Assembly: GCF_004362975.1 (NCBI RefSeq)
Contig: NZ_SNXO01000011.1
Span: forward strand, 1-59,592
Source of the DNA: Aminicella lysinilytica
Lineage (GTDB): Bacteria > Bacillota > Clostridia > Peptostreptococcales > Anaerovoracaceae
Length of the DNA: 59,592 bases
Direction of reading: 5' to 3'
Below the pieces are notes generated by a model that was not told the origin of the DNA, searched no databases, and was given only the letters and a program-made list of their open reading frames with translations. The translations under genes and the position numbers were made by a program. Positions 1-8,522 of this stretch are shown here, piece after piece. Numbering within the stretch: position 1 is the first letter of the stretch; every line of letters begins with the position of its first letter.

Positions 1-1
1 T

Positions 2-55
2 CAATTAACAATGAAAGAGTACATAGACCCGTTCACCGGTAAGAAAAACAGATAA
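2..55 (+). CDS. C-terminal tail of an unidentified gene (partial)
   Basis: An open frame enters from the left edge and stops at TAA 53-55. It gives 17 residues ending in EYIDPFTGKKNR. It is too short to assign, and the frame is open only because the window starts here. The hairpins that follow at once suit a gene end. It could equally be non-coding. Confidence 0.3.
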   Translation, partial: QLTMKEYIDPFTGKKNR

Positions 56-171
56 CCCTTTAGGGTTTGTAGAGAAAGTGGTGCGGTTGGTGGACCTTTC
101 AATACATCTTAAGATGTGGCAGGTAACAGGCCCTTCTAGGGCCAAAACAAACCACCGGCTGAGCCGGTGGT
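54..171. other. Cluster of four short hairpins, possible bidirectional terminator
   Basis: Four perfect inverted repeats follow each other: AACCCT/AGGGTT at 54-67, ACATCTT/AAGATGT at 104-117, GGCCCT/AGGGCC at 129-143 and ACCACCGGC/GCCGGTGGT at 151-171. Read on the minus strand, the last one is followed by TTTGTTTT, so it resembles an intrinsic terminator in that direction. On the plus strand there is no T-tract. The cluster could be the 3' end of an upstream transcript or the end of a mobile element. The remaining bases up to about 260 show nothing recognisable. Confidence 0.4.
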
Positions 172-264
172 CATGATTGTTGAAATAAGAGGGATGAGAG
201 TATCACGAAGGATTTGTTCATCAAAAAATACATTGAAATATCAACAAAAACTGCCCACATTTTA

Positions 265-293
265 TTGACTTTGACCAAGTGAAAGAGTACACT
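265..293 (+). promoter_or_regulatory. Sigma-A-type promoter for the redox operon
   Basis: TTGACT at 265-270 and TACACT at 288-293 are separated by 17 bases, about 120 bases ahead of the first gene. Other AT-rich -10-like words lie between 300 and 360, so the true start is uncertain. Confidence 0.45.
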
Positions 294-340
294 AAAAGTA
301 ACTTTGTATACATAATATTAGTCAGATAATTTGTGTTTAC

Positions 341-355
341 TTATGTTAAACATAA
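341..355. promoter_or_regulatory. 15-bp palindrome, candidate operator
   Basis: TTATGTTAAACATAA is a perfect 7-1-7 inverted repeat between the candidate promoter and the first gene of the polyferredoxin/PFOR operon. Its position suits an operator for a dimeric regulator. It does not match the Rex box, because the GTTAA/TTAAC words nearby are 9 bases apart rather than 4. Confidence 0.35.
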
Positions 356-412
356 TGCTTAACTAGCATAGTTTGATAGATATTCTATCGGGAAAAGGAG
401 GAGTTAGTAGTT

Positions 413-1711
413 ATGAGTACTAATCATGGTACGCCTGCCGATGTTATCAAGAAGATCCTTGATAAATTGCCGGGTGGAGACTGCAAAGGCTTCGGTGGCT
501 GCGGAAAAGCAACTTGTAAAGAGTGTGCTGAGGCTATCGCTGCCGGCGAAAGTGTTGCTCTATGTCCTGCAGCTAAGCAGAGCAAGGTCAATGCTATCGC
601 TAAGATCATGGGAGTTCCTGCTGTAGAGGTGACTGAGAAGATTGCCTTTGTTGCATGTAGCGGAGACGCCGCAGGCAAAGAGAGATTCGCCGGATGCAAA
701 TCCTGCGCGGACGCAGTAGACATGGGATTCCAGAGGGGCGAGTGCAAGAGCGGTTGTGTAGGAGTTGGATCCTGCATGGATGCTTGCGAATTCGGTGCAA
801 TGAAGCTGGTTGATGGCAATATAGTCATCGATCCGAAGAAATGTAACGGATGCGGAGCTTGTGCCAACGCACAGGTCTGCCCACAGCACGTAGTTCTGAT
901 GATACCGGCCGATGCAACCAACTTTATCCCATGTTCTTCCAAGGAAGAAGACGAGGACAAGGTTAGAGAAATCTGCGGATACGGATGTATCGGATGCGGC
1001 GATTGCGAGAGGGCATGTCCTGAAGGAGCAATCGAGATCATCGACAATCACGCTGTCATTGATTATGACAAATGCGTAGGCTGTGTAGCATGCACAGTTA
1101 AGTGCAAGAAGAAGATCATCGTAGATTCACTGCATGATCTGACTGTACTTAAAGAGAAGGTTGCATTTGTAAGATGCAGCGGTGGATTCAAGCCTAACCA
1201 GAAATATGCAGAATTAGGTTATGACGACTGTCAGGCTATAGTAGATAACGTAAATCCTAAGGATTACGATCTCTGCACGACAGGTTGCACAGGAATGGGC
1301 AACTGCACCAAGGTGTGCCGTTACGACGCTATTCATGTTGAAGACGGAACAGCAATCGTAGATCCTGAGAAGTGCGTAGGATGCAGAGACTGCACATACG
1401 CATGTCCTAAGAATCTGATAACCATCGTTCCTTATAAGGGAATGAAAGTGGTTCCATGTTCATCAACAGATGATTATGAAGAAAAGGCCAAAGTATGTGA
1501 TTCAGGATGTATCGCTTGCGAAGACTGCAAGAGCAACTGCCCTAACGGAGCAATCTATATGGACGGAAAGCATGCAGTTGTAGATCCTGAGATCTGTGAA
1601 GACTGTGAAGTCTGCCAGTACATGTGTCCTAGACACCTCATTCAGAAGCAGGAAGTTCCAGAAGCGAACTATCTGCAGAGGGCAGCACTTGGCTTAACGG
1701 AAGGAGAGTGA
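413..1711 (+). CDS. Duplicated RnfB-like polyferredoxin
   Basis: This 432-residue soluble iron-sulfur protein probably carries electrons between PFOR and other redox partners in the cytoplasm. The N-terminus (about residues 20-55) holds a GDCKGFGGCGKATC motif like the Fe-S domain of RnfB. Two related modules follow, about residues 77-240 and 248-412. Each opens with a K(I/V)AFVxCSG strand and carries a CxxxCxxxxxCxxxC run plus three ferredoxin-type CxxCxxC clusters, giving about nine cluster motifs in all. The N-terminal membrane helix of true RnfB is absent, and no rnfACDGE genes are adjacent. AAGGAGG lies ahead of ATG 413. The gene runs directly into the PFOR gene. The internal duplication and the pairing with PFOR are visible; the electron-conduit role is inferred. 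Confidence 0.75.
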   Translation: MSTNHGTPADVIKKILDKLPGGDCKGFGGCGKATCKECAEAIAAGESVALCPAAKQSKVNAIAKIMGVPAVEVTEKIAFVACSGDAAGKERFAGCKSCADAVDMGFQRGECKSGCVGVGSCMDACEFGAMKLVDGNIVIDPKKCNGCGACANAQVCPQHVVLMIPADATNFIPCSSKEEDEDKVREICGYGCIGCGDCERACPEGAIEIIDNHAVIDYDKCVGCVACTVKCKKKIIVDSLHDLTVLKEKVAFVRCSGGFKPNQKYAELGYDDCQAIVDNVNPKDYDLCTTGCTGMGNCTKVCRYDAIHVEDGTAIVDPEKCVGCRDCTYACPKNLITIVPYKGMKVVPCSSTDDYEEKAKVCDSGCIACEDCKSNCPNGAIYMDGKHAVVDPEICEDCEVCQYMCPRHLIQKQEVPEANYLQRAALGLTEGE

Positions 1712-1716
1712 TTAAG

Positions 1717-4700
1717 GTGAGAAAATTAAAAACAATGGACGGAAACACAGCGGCCGCTCACGTAGCTTATGCATTCTCTGAAGTTGCAGCGATCTACCCG
1801 ATCACACCATCTTCACCGATGGCAGAGAGCATGGACGAATGGGTTTCCCAGGACAGAGATAATATCTTTGGAGAAAAAGTTAAAATCGTAGAGATGGAAT
1901 CAGAAGCCGGAGCAGCAGGTGCTGTTCATGGAGCTGTTACAGCTGGATCATATACATCCACATTCACAGCTTCACAGGGATTGCTTCTTATGGTTCCAAA
2001 TATGTTTAAGATCGCAGCAGAGCAGACTCCTACAGTATTTCATGTAGCAGCCAGAGCCGTATCGACTCACGCTTTGTCAATATTCGGCGATCATTCAGAC
2101 GTTATGGCATGTCGTCAGACAGGTTTCGCTATGCTGGCATCCAACAGTGTACAGCAGGTAATGGACCTGGCAGCAGTTGCACATCTTGCAACTATCGACG
2201 GACATCTGCCTATGCTTCATTTCTTCGATGGTTTCAGAACATCACATGAAAACCAGAAAATCGAGATATGGGACTATGACGAGCTGAAGGATATGGTAAA
2301 CTGGGATGCAGTCAAGGCATTCAGAGATCACGCTTTGAATCCTAACCATCCTCATTCATTAGGTTCTGCTGAGCAGCCGGAAGCTTTCTTCCAGCACAGA
2401 GAATCATGTAATACCGCTTATAACGAGACTCCTGACATCGTTAACGAATACATGCAGAAGATCAACGCTAAGATCGGTACCGACTACAAACCGTTCAACT
2501 ATTATGGAGATCCTAAGGCAACAGATATCATCGTAGCTATGGGTTCCGTATGCGACGCAGCTGAAGAGCTGATCGACGCAATGATGAAGAAGGGCAAGAA
2601 AGTCGGAATCCTGGAAGTACATCTTTACAGACCGTTCTCAGTTAAATACATGCTGGACGTTATGCCTGATACAGTTAAGAACATCGCAGTTCTTGACAGG
2701 ACTAAAGAGCCGGGCAGCTTGGGCGAGCCACTTTATCTGGACGTAGTTGCAGCTCTCAAGGGCACCAAGTTCGAGACAGCAAATGTTATGAGAGGCCGTT
2801 ATGGTCTTGGTTCCAAGGACGTACAGCCGGGAGATATCCTTGCAGTATACGAGAATATGGAAAGCAAATCACCTAAGAGCGAATTTACTCTTTCCATCAA
2901 CGATGATGTTACGCATCTGTCGATCGCTCCTAGCGAGTATCCGGACACAGCACCTGAAGGAACAGTTGCATGTAAGTTCTGGGGACTTGGCGCAGACGGT
3001 ACAGTCGGAGCTAATAAGAACAGTGTAAAGATCATCGGTGACCACACTGATAAGAAAGTACAGGCTTACTTCCAGTACGACTCCAAGAAATCAGGCGGAG
3101 TTACCATTTCCCACCTGCGTTTCGGAGATAAGCCTATCAAATCAACGTATTATGTAATGCAGGCTGACTTCGTAGCATGCCACAACTCTGCATATCTGCA
3201 GAAGTACGACATGGTACAGGATGTTAAACCGGGTGGATACTTCCTGCTGAACTGCGTATGGAGCGATGATGAACTTGATGAGCATCTGCCATCAGCTGTT
3301 AAACAGTACATCGCTAAGAACGATGTAAAGTTCTACACATGCGACGCAGTATCAATAGCTAAGGACATAGGACTTGGCGCCAGAAGAACTAACTCAGTAC
3401 TGCAGGCAGCTTTCTTCAAATTAGCTAACATCATTCCTATCGATGAAGCTGAAGGCTACATGAAGGACGCTATCAAGAAGACATACGGCAAGAAGGGCAA
3501 GAAGATCGTAGACATGAACATTGCAGCTGTCGACGCCGGTATCAATAACGTACATAAGGTAGACGTTCCTAAGGAATGGGCTAAATGTGCCGATGATGCT
3601 GAAGGAGAGAAGCTGGTTGGTCGTGACGATCAGATGACTAAGTTCCTGAACGACGTACTGGTACCTATGGGAACAATGAGAGGCGACAGCATTCCGGTTT
3701 CCGCTTATATGGATACTCAGGACGGAGCAGTTCCGGCAGGTACAGCTCAGTTCGAGAAGAGAGGCATCGCTACAGACGTTCCTAAGTGGAATAAGGCTAA
3801 CTGCATGCAGTGCAACTGGTGCTCATATGTCTGCCCACACGGCGTAATCAGACCTTTCGTTATGACAGAAGACGAGACTGCTCCTGTTAACGGCGATTAT
3901 CTGAAGATGAAGGGCACTAAGGACAAGTTCTTTACTATGGGAATTTCCGCTCTTGACTGTTCAGGATGCGGATCCTGCGTAGAGGTTTGCCCTGCTAGAA
4001 ATAAAGCTCTGGAGATGGAGCCTGCTGAGGACGAGATCGTTCAGGCAAATCAGGCTAAGTATGATTATCTCTTCAATAACGTTGAGGAGAAGGAAGTTCC
4101 GTTCAAGCCGGATACAGTTAAGGGCTCACAGTTCTTACGTCCGTTGCTTGAGTTCTCAGGCGCTTGCCCGGGATGCGGAGAGTCACCATACGCTAAGCTG
4201 ATCACACAGCTCTTCGGAGACAGGATGTTCATTGCTAATGCAACAGGTTGTACATCGATCTGGGGCAACAGCGCACCGAGCACACCTTACACAGTAAACA
4301 AAGAGGGCAAAGGACCTGCTTGGGCAAATTCTTTGTTCGAGGATAATGCAGAGTTCGGACTTGGTATGACAATGTCAGTACTGTCACGTCGTAACGAGTT
4401 GAAGTCAGCAGCAGAAAGACTTGTAGATAAAGTCGGCGTTCCTGCTAAGGCATGGTTAGCAAGCATGGAGGATGCTGAGGCATCCAAGGAAACAGGAGAG
4501 ATCCTGGCTGAAGCATGTGAGAAACTTGCAGGCAAGAACAAAGATGCTAAGTGGATCGTAGACAATAAGGATCTGCTGAATAAGCCATCAATGTGGATAT
4601 TCGGTGGTGACGGATGGGCTTACGATATCGGCTACGGCGGATTAGACCACGTTATCGCTTCCGGTTACAATGTAAACGTAATGGTATTCGATACTGAGGT

Positions 4701-5241
4701 TTACTCAAACACTGGCGGACAGTCATCCAAGTCAACTCCTATGGGAGCTGTTGCCAAGTTTGCAGCATCCGGAAAAGATGTTAAGAAAAAGGATATGGCT
4801 CAGATAGCTATGGCTTACGGATATGTATACGTAGCTAAGATCGCTATGGGAGCTAACCCTGAACAGACATTGAAGGCTATCCGCGAGGCAGAGGCATATG
4901 ATGGACCATCACTGATCATCGCATATGCACCATGCATCAACCACGGAGTTAAGGCTGGAATGAATAAGTCAATGCTTGAGATGAAGAACGCAGTTCGCAG
5001 CGGATACTGGAACCTGATGAGATACAATCCGGATCTGGCAGAAGCAGGCGAGAATCCACTGTTCATCGATAGCGCTAAGCCAACTGAGAGTTACAGAGAC
5101 TTCATCATGGGCGAAGTTCGTTACAACTCACTGAAACTGAAATTCCCTGAGAGAGCAGAAAAACTGTTCAACAAGGCAGAAGAGCAGTCTAAGGAGAGAT
5201 ACGATCACCTCGTTAATGAGAAGAAAAGTCTGGACAACTAG
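1717..5241 (+). CDS. nifJ: Pyruvate:ferredoxin (flavodoxin) oxidoreductase
   Basis: This enzyme oxidises pyruvate with CoA to acetyl-CoA and CO2 and passes two electrons to ferredoxin. It is the homodimeric, all-in-one form (1174 residues, normal for the family). The N-terminus LKTMDGNTAAAHVAYAF is classic. Two ferredoxin clusters (CMQCNWCSYVCP near residue 696 and CSGCGSCVEVCP near 750) precede the thiamine-diphosphate domain with CPGCGESPY and GDGWAYDIGYGG. GTG 1717 is preferred because AAGGAG at 1701-1706 is ten bases upstream; the earlier in-frame GTG at 1708 sits too close. The gene is the second in an operon with the polyferredoxin and NfnAB, which links pyruvate oxidation to NADPH formation. 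Confidence 0.95.
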   Translation: MRKLKTMDGNTAAAHVAYAFSEVAAIYPITPSSPMAESMDEWVSQDRDNIFGEKVKIVEMESEAGAAGAVHGAVTAGSYTSTFTASQGLLLMVPNMFKIAAEQTPTVFHVAARAVSTHALSIFGDHSDVMACRQTGFAMLASNSVQQVMDLAAVAHLATIDGHLPMLHFFDGFRTSHENQKIEIWDYDELKDMVNWDAVKAFRDHALNPNHPHSLGSAEQPEAFFQHRESCNTAYNETPDIVNEYMQKINAKIGTDYKPFNYYGDPKATDIIVAMGSVCDAAEELIDAMMKKGKKVGILEVHLYRPFSVKYMLDVMPDTVKNIAVLDRTKEPGSLGEPLYLDVVAALKGTKFETANVMRGRYGLGSKDVQPGDILAVYENMESKSPKSEFTLSINDDVTHLSIAPSEYPDTAPEGTVACKFWGLGADGTVGANKNSVKIIGDHTDKKVQAYFQYDSKKSGGVTISHLRFGDKPIKSTYYVMQADFVACHNSAYLQKYDMVQDVKPGGYFLLNCVWSDDELDEHLPSAVKQYIAKNDVKFYTCDAVSIAKDIGLGARRTNSVLQAAFFKLANIIPIDEAEGYMKDAIKKTYGKKGKKIVDMNIAAVDAGINNVHKVDVPKEWAKCADDAEGEKLVGRDDQMTKFLNDVLVPMGTMRGDSIPVSAYMDTQDGAVPAGTAQFEKRGIATDVPKWNKANCMQCNWCSYVCPHGVIRPFVMTEDETAPVNGDYLKMKGTKDKFFTMGISALDCSGCGSCVEVCPARNKALEMEPAEDEIVQANQAKYDYLFNNVEEKEVPFKPDTVKGSQFLRPLLEFSGACPGCGESPYAKLITQLFGDRMFIANATGCTSIWGNSAPSTPYTVNKEGKGPAWANSLFEDNAEFGLGMTMSVLSRRNELKSAAERLVDKVGVPAKAWLASMEDAEASKETGEILAEACEKLAGKNKDAKWIVDNKDLLNKPSMWIFGGDGWAYDIGYGGLDHVIASGYNVNVMVFDTEVYSNTGGQSSKSTPMGAVAKFAASGKDVKKKDMAQIAMAYGYVYVAKIAMGANPEQTLKAIREAEAYDGPSLIIAYAPCINHGVKAGMNKSMLEMKNAVRSGYWNLMRYNPDLAEAGENPLFIDSAKPTESYRDFIMGEVRYNSLKLKFPERAEKLFNKAEEQSKERYDHLVNEKKSLDN

Positions 5242-5259
5242 GAAAGGAGGGTTTTGAAA

Positions 5260-6114
5260 ATGAAAAGGTTTGAAATTTTAAGTAAGAGAATGTTGAATGA
5301 CAACATCACGTGGCTGGTTATCAGCGCACCGTTAGTAGCACGTAAAGCTAAACCAGGTCAGTTCATAATCCTTCGTACTGACGAGTATGGTGAGAGAATT
5401 CCTCTTACCATGGCCGGACATGATTCGAAGAAGGGTACTATAGACCTGATATACGCAGCAGTAGGCAGAACTACTATGCTTATGGATCAGCTGGAAGTAG
5501 GAGACTGCTTCGCTGATATCGTTGGACCTCTGGGAAAACCGACCGAAATGGAAGGTCTGAAGAAGGTTTGCGTAGTTGGAGGCGGAACAGGAAACGCTCT
5601 GGCATATCCTCTTGCAAAAGGTATGCATGACGCAGGAATCGAAGTTGACATGATCACAGGATTCAAAAACAAGGATCTGGTTATCCTTCAGGATGAGTTC
5701 AAGGCAGGAACAGACAACCTTTATCTGGTAACAGATGACGGAACTGCCGGTGAGAAGATGTTCACTACGGTTAAACTGGAAGAACTGATCGCAGCAGGAA
5801 ATGATTATGACGAGATCGTAGCAGTAGGACCTCCGATCATGATGAAGTTTACCTGTGAGATCGCTCAGAAGCATGGAATCAAATCCATCGCTTCCCTGAC
5901 AGCTTACATGATCGACGGAACAGGAATGTGCGGCGGCTGCCGTTGCAACATCGGCGGAGAAGACAAATTCGTCTGCGTTGATGGACCTGATTTCGACGGT
6001 TCACTGGTTGATTGGGATGAGCTTATCCAGAGAAGTGCATATTACTCAGATCAGGAAAAGTATGACAGAGAGCATGTATGCCGCCTGACAGGAGGTGTTC
6101 GTTACAATGATTAA
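5260..6114 (+). CDS. nfnA: NfnA-type FAD/NAD-binding subunit (ferredoxin:NADP+ oxidoreductase)
   Basis: This is the small subunit of the NADH-dependent reduced ferredoxin:NADP+ oxidoreductase family, also annotated as sulfide dehydrogenase or dihydroorotate dehydrogenase electron-transfer subunit. The FAD-binding part includes GERIPLTMAG. A nucleotide-binding stretch GGGTGNALAYPLAKG lies near residue 110. A C-terminal [2Fe-2S] motif GMCGGCRC is followed by a further Cys. ATG 5260 is nine bases from AAGGAGG (5244-5250), so the TTG at 5254 is rejected. Its coding end overlaps nfnB by eight bases, typical of obligate partners. Electron bifurcation is known for characterised Nfn enzymes and is inferred here. 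Confidence 0.85.
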   Translation: MKRFEILSKRMLNDNITWLVISAPLVARKAKPGQFIILRTDEYGERIPLTMAGHDSKKGTIDLIYAAVGRTTMLMDQLEVGDCFADIVGPLGKPTEMEGLKKVCVVGGGTGNALAYPLAKGMHDAGIEVDMITGFKNKDLVILQDEFKAGTDNLYLVTDDGTAGEKMFTTVKLEELIAAGNDYDEIVAVGPPIMMKFTCEIAQKHGIKSIASLTAYMIDGTGMCGGCRCNIGGEDKFVCVDGPDFDGSLVDWDELIQRSAYYSDQEKYDREHVCRLTGGVRYND

Positions 6115-7495
6115 TTTACAGAGAGAAAAGAATCCAATGCCTGAACAGGCACCTGACGTTCGTAATAAGAACTTTCTGGAAGTAACCCTTGGATATACAG
6201 AGGAACAGGCAATCAATGAAGCGCTGAGATGCGTTAAATGCCGCAAAAAGCCTTGTATGGATGGTTGCCCGGTAATGGTAAAGATTCCTGAGTTCGTAGC
6301 TAAGGTAGCAGAGGGAGAATTTGAAGAGGCTTATCAGATCATAAGCGAGACAAGTTCACTTCCTGCAATCTGTGGACGTGTATGCCCGCAGGAAAACCAG
6401 TGCGAGGGCGTTTGCGCTCGCGGCGTCAAAGGTATGCCTGTAGCAATCGGCCGTTTGGAGAGATTTGTTGCTGACTGGCACGCTGCCAACTATGGTGACG
6501 AAGAAATCAAGCCTGCAAAAGGCAACGGTCATAAGGTAGCTATCGTAGGAGCAGGCCCTGCAGGACTTGCTTGTGCCGGCGACCTGATCAATAAAGGTTA
6601 TGAAGTTACAGTCTTCGAAAGTCTGCATAAGACCGGCGGAGTACTGGTATACGGCATCCCGCAGTTCCGTCTTCCTAAGGAGATCGTAGCTGCTGAGGTT
6701 GCTAAGCTTGAAGCAAAGGGCGTTAAGTTTGAAACTGATGCCATTGTCGGAAGAGCTATTACAGTTGATGAGCTGATCAAAGAAGAAAAGTTCGAGTCCG
6801 TATTTATCGGAACCGGAGCTGGACTTCCATCGTTCATGAACATCCCGGGAGAGAACCTTCTGGGCGTTGTATCGGCCAATGAGTACCTGACCAGGATCAA
6901 CCTGATGAAGGCTTATAAGGACGAATATGACACACCAATCATGCATCCTAAGAGGATCGCAGTAGTTGGAGGCGGAAACGTTGCTATGGATGCTGCCAGA
7001 TGCGCTAAGCGTATGGGAGCTGAAGCAGTATATGTTATCTATCGTCGTTCAGCTGAAGAGATCCCTGCAAGAGCAGAAGAACTTCATCATGCAATAGAGG
7101 AAGGCATCATCTTCCATTATCTGACCAACCCTGTACAGGTTCTTGGCGATGATAAGGGAAATGTTACCGGAATCGAATGTGTAAAGATGGAACTTGGTGC
7201 TCCTGATGCATCAGGAAGAAGAAGGCCAATAGAGATCGAAGGATCAAACTTTGTTGAGGACGTTGACTATGTGATTATGTCCATAGGAACCAAACTTAAC
7301 AAGCTGATTCTGGATACTACTGACAATCTGAAAGCTAATGAAAGAGGCGGAATCGGCACAGACGATAAGGCTGAGACCAACCGTCCTGAGATCTTTGCAG
7401 GCGGCGACGCTGTAACAGGCGCAGCTACTGTAATCAAGGCTATGGGAGCAGGCAAAACTGCTGCCGCAGGAATCGATGAATTCCTGAGCAAATAA
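6107..7495 (+). CDS. nfnB: NfnB / NADPH-dependent glutamate synthase-like large subunit
   Basis: This is a 462-residue flavoprotein of the GltD/NfnB family. The N-terminal cysteine-rich region (CVKCRKKPCMDGCPV and CGRVCPQENQCEGVC) binds two [4Fe-4S] clusters. It is followed by an FAD Rossmann motif (VAIVGAGPAGLACAGDL, near residue 144) and an NADP Rossmann motif (IAVVGGGNVAMDAARCA, near 285). With NfnA it would interconvert ferredoxin, NADH and NADPH. ATG 6107 follows GGAGGT by ten bases. Annotation as a glutamate synthase is less likely, because the partner is NfnA rather than a GltB subunit. The gene ends the operon just before a strong hairpin. Confidence 0.88.
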   Translation: MINLQREKNPMPEQAPDVRNKNFLEVTLGYTEEQAINEALRCVKCRKKPCMDGCPVMVKIPEFVAKVAEGEFEEAYQIISETSSLPAICGRVCPQENQCEGVCARGVKGMPVAIGRLERFVADWHAANYGDEEIKPAKGNGHKVAIVGAGPAGLACAGDLINKGYEVTVFESLHKTGGVLVYGIPQFRLPKEIVAAEVAKLEAKGVKFETDAIVGRAITVDELIKEEKFESVFIGTGAGLPSFMNIPGENLLGVVSANEYLTRINLMKAYKDEYDTPIMHPKRIAVVGGGNVAMDAARCAKRMGAEAVYVIYRRSAEEIPARAEELHHAIEEGIIFHYLTNPVQVLGDDKGNVTGIECVKMELGAPDASGRRRPIEIEGSNFVEDVDYVIMSIGTKLNKLILDTTDNLKANERGGIGTDDKAETNRPEIFAGGDAVTGAATVIKAMGAGKTAAAGIDEFLSK

Positions 7496-7529
7496 GGCCA
7501 ATTAATATCATTAGTATAAATCACCAAAG

Positions 7530-7558
7530 AGAGCGCGGAGCCAATGGCTCCGCGCTCT
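7530..7558. terminator. Hairpin terminator between convergent genes
   Basis: A perfect 13-bp stem (AGAGCGCGGAGCC with its complement) closes a three-base AAT loop. It lies 35 bases after nfnB and 30 bases after the stop of the opposing EFR1 gene. The T-tract is weak on both sides, so it probably acts for both transcripts. Confidence 0.7.
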
Positions 7559-7587
7559 TGCTAATATATAGTATGTGATCCTGTCCA

Positions 7588-8358
7588 CTATATAAACACT
7601 TCCGGATCTCTGCGATCCGCTGCCAGTTTTCCTATCTTCTTGGCGACGCTGCCGTATATCAGGCCTGAGAATCCTCGGGCGCCTGTCGGGCAGTGGGCCA
7701 CACAGGCACAGCAGCCGATACATTTGGTCTCGTCGACCTTCTTAGGCTTTTCTCTGGATATGGCGTGGACAGGGCAAATTTCAACGCAGGTCCTGCATTT
7801 GGTGCATTTGTTCGATGCGGCCGGCACCAGAGTGCGCTTGCTGTACTCCGGGAAAGGTCTTTCACCCGGGACTTCCAGCAGCTGGTACGCATTATGATCA
7901 TACTTGGCCAGCTTTTTGTTACACTTGGAAGCAAAATCCTTGGCTGCATGCAGATCCTTTTCATCAGGGCGATCTTTTGCGATTTCCGGGAAAAGTGAAT
8001 GCCTGGCAATGAAAGCGCCGGCAGCGACTACGTCCAGGCCCTGAGATGAAAGCAGGTCTTCCATTTCCAGCAAAGCGCTGCCGTAATCGCGGTTGCCATA
8101 GACGGCCACTATGATCGCAGGCCTGCCGTTGCCGTGGATGTGCTTGACTGAGTTCACACAGTATTCCGGTATCCTGTTGGAATAAACCGGCATCACAAGC
8201 AGGAGCGCCTCGTCTGGGGCTATAGTCAGCTTTTTCTCCAGGCGCCTGTCCATGAGACTGTGATATTCTTTGACTCCATCTAAACCGCCGGCAATGCTGG
8301 TGGTTATTCTTTTGGTCCCACCTGCAGGGCTAAAATACACGACTTTGATAGTTTTCAT
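7588..8358 (-). CDS. EFR1-family flavodoxin/ferredoxin fusion
   Basis: This 256-residue protein joins an N-terminal flavodoxin-like domain (VVYFSPAGGTKRI as the FMN phosphate loop) to a C-terminal two-cluster ferredoxin (CTKCRTCVEICPVHA and CIGCCACVAHCPTGA). EFR1 proteins are cytoplasmic electron carriers of anaerobes whose partners are mostly unknown. The start is set at the second candidate ATG (8358), because GGAGG lies about eight bases ahead of it and touches the earlier ATG at 8364. The gene faces away from pstS and converges on the redox operon, but shares no transcript with either. Confidence 0.85.
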   Translation of the reverse strand: MKTIKVVYFSPAGGTKRITTSIAGGLDGVKEYHSLMDRRLEKKLTIAPDEALLLVMPVYSNRIPEYCVNSVKHIHGNGRPAIIVAVYGNRDYGSALLEMEDLLSSQGLDVVAAGAFIARHSLFPEIAKDRPDEKDLHAAKDFASKCNKKLAKYDHNAYQLLEVPGERPFPEYSKRTLVPAASNKCTKCRTCVEICPVHAISREKPKKVDETKCIGCCACVAHCPTGARGFSGLIYGSVAKKIGKLAADRRDPEVFI

Positions 8359-8412
8359 TTCCATACCTCCGAGTAAGTTGAATTTAATTACATTATAGCA
8401 CAATATATTAAT

Positions 8413-8466
8413 TTACATAGATTTTACTTAAATGAGATTACACTTTTTACATTCCTTGAGTATTAT
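8413..8466 (+). promoter_or_regulatory. pst promoter with Pho-box-like repeats
   Basis: TTACAC (8438-8443) and TATTAT (8461-8466) are spaced by 17 bases. Four TTAC-type words (TTACAT 8413, TTACTT 8424, TTACAC 8438, TTACAT 8447) overlap the -35 region. They resemble the TT(A/T)ACA repeats bound by PhoP in Firmicutes, but only the first pair has the usual 11-bp step. Phosphate control is therefore likely from gene content but only partly supported by the site. Confidence 0.45.
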
Positions 8467-8522
8467 AGCATTGTAAACAGAAAGACAGAAATTATATGAA
8501 TGATTCAAGGAGGATCACAAGA

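Noticed and set aside
271-280. TTGACCAAGT shared between the redox promoter and the dlt leader (41794-41803)
   Set aside because: A single 10-base match in AT-rich leaders is weak, and part of it overlaps the spacer of a promoter.
345-363. Rex operator ahead of the redox operon
   Set aside because: GTTAA and TTAAC are separated by 9 bases, while Rex boxes have 4; the 15-bp palindrome fits better.
424-1051. Minus-strand open frames opposite the polyferredoxin
   Set aside because: They are shadows of a cysteine-rich coding region with no ribosome sites or recognisable products.
413-7495. Rnf complex operon
   Set aside because: Only an RnfB-like protein is present; no membrane subunits RnfA, C, D, E or G.
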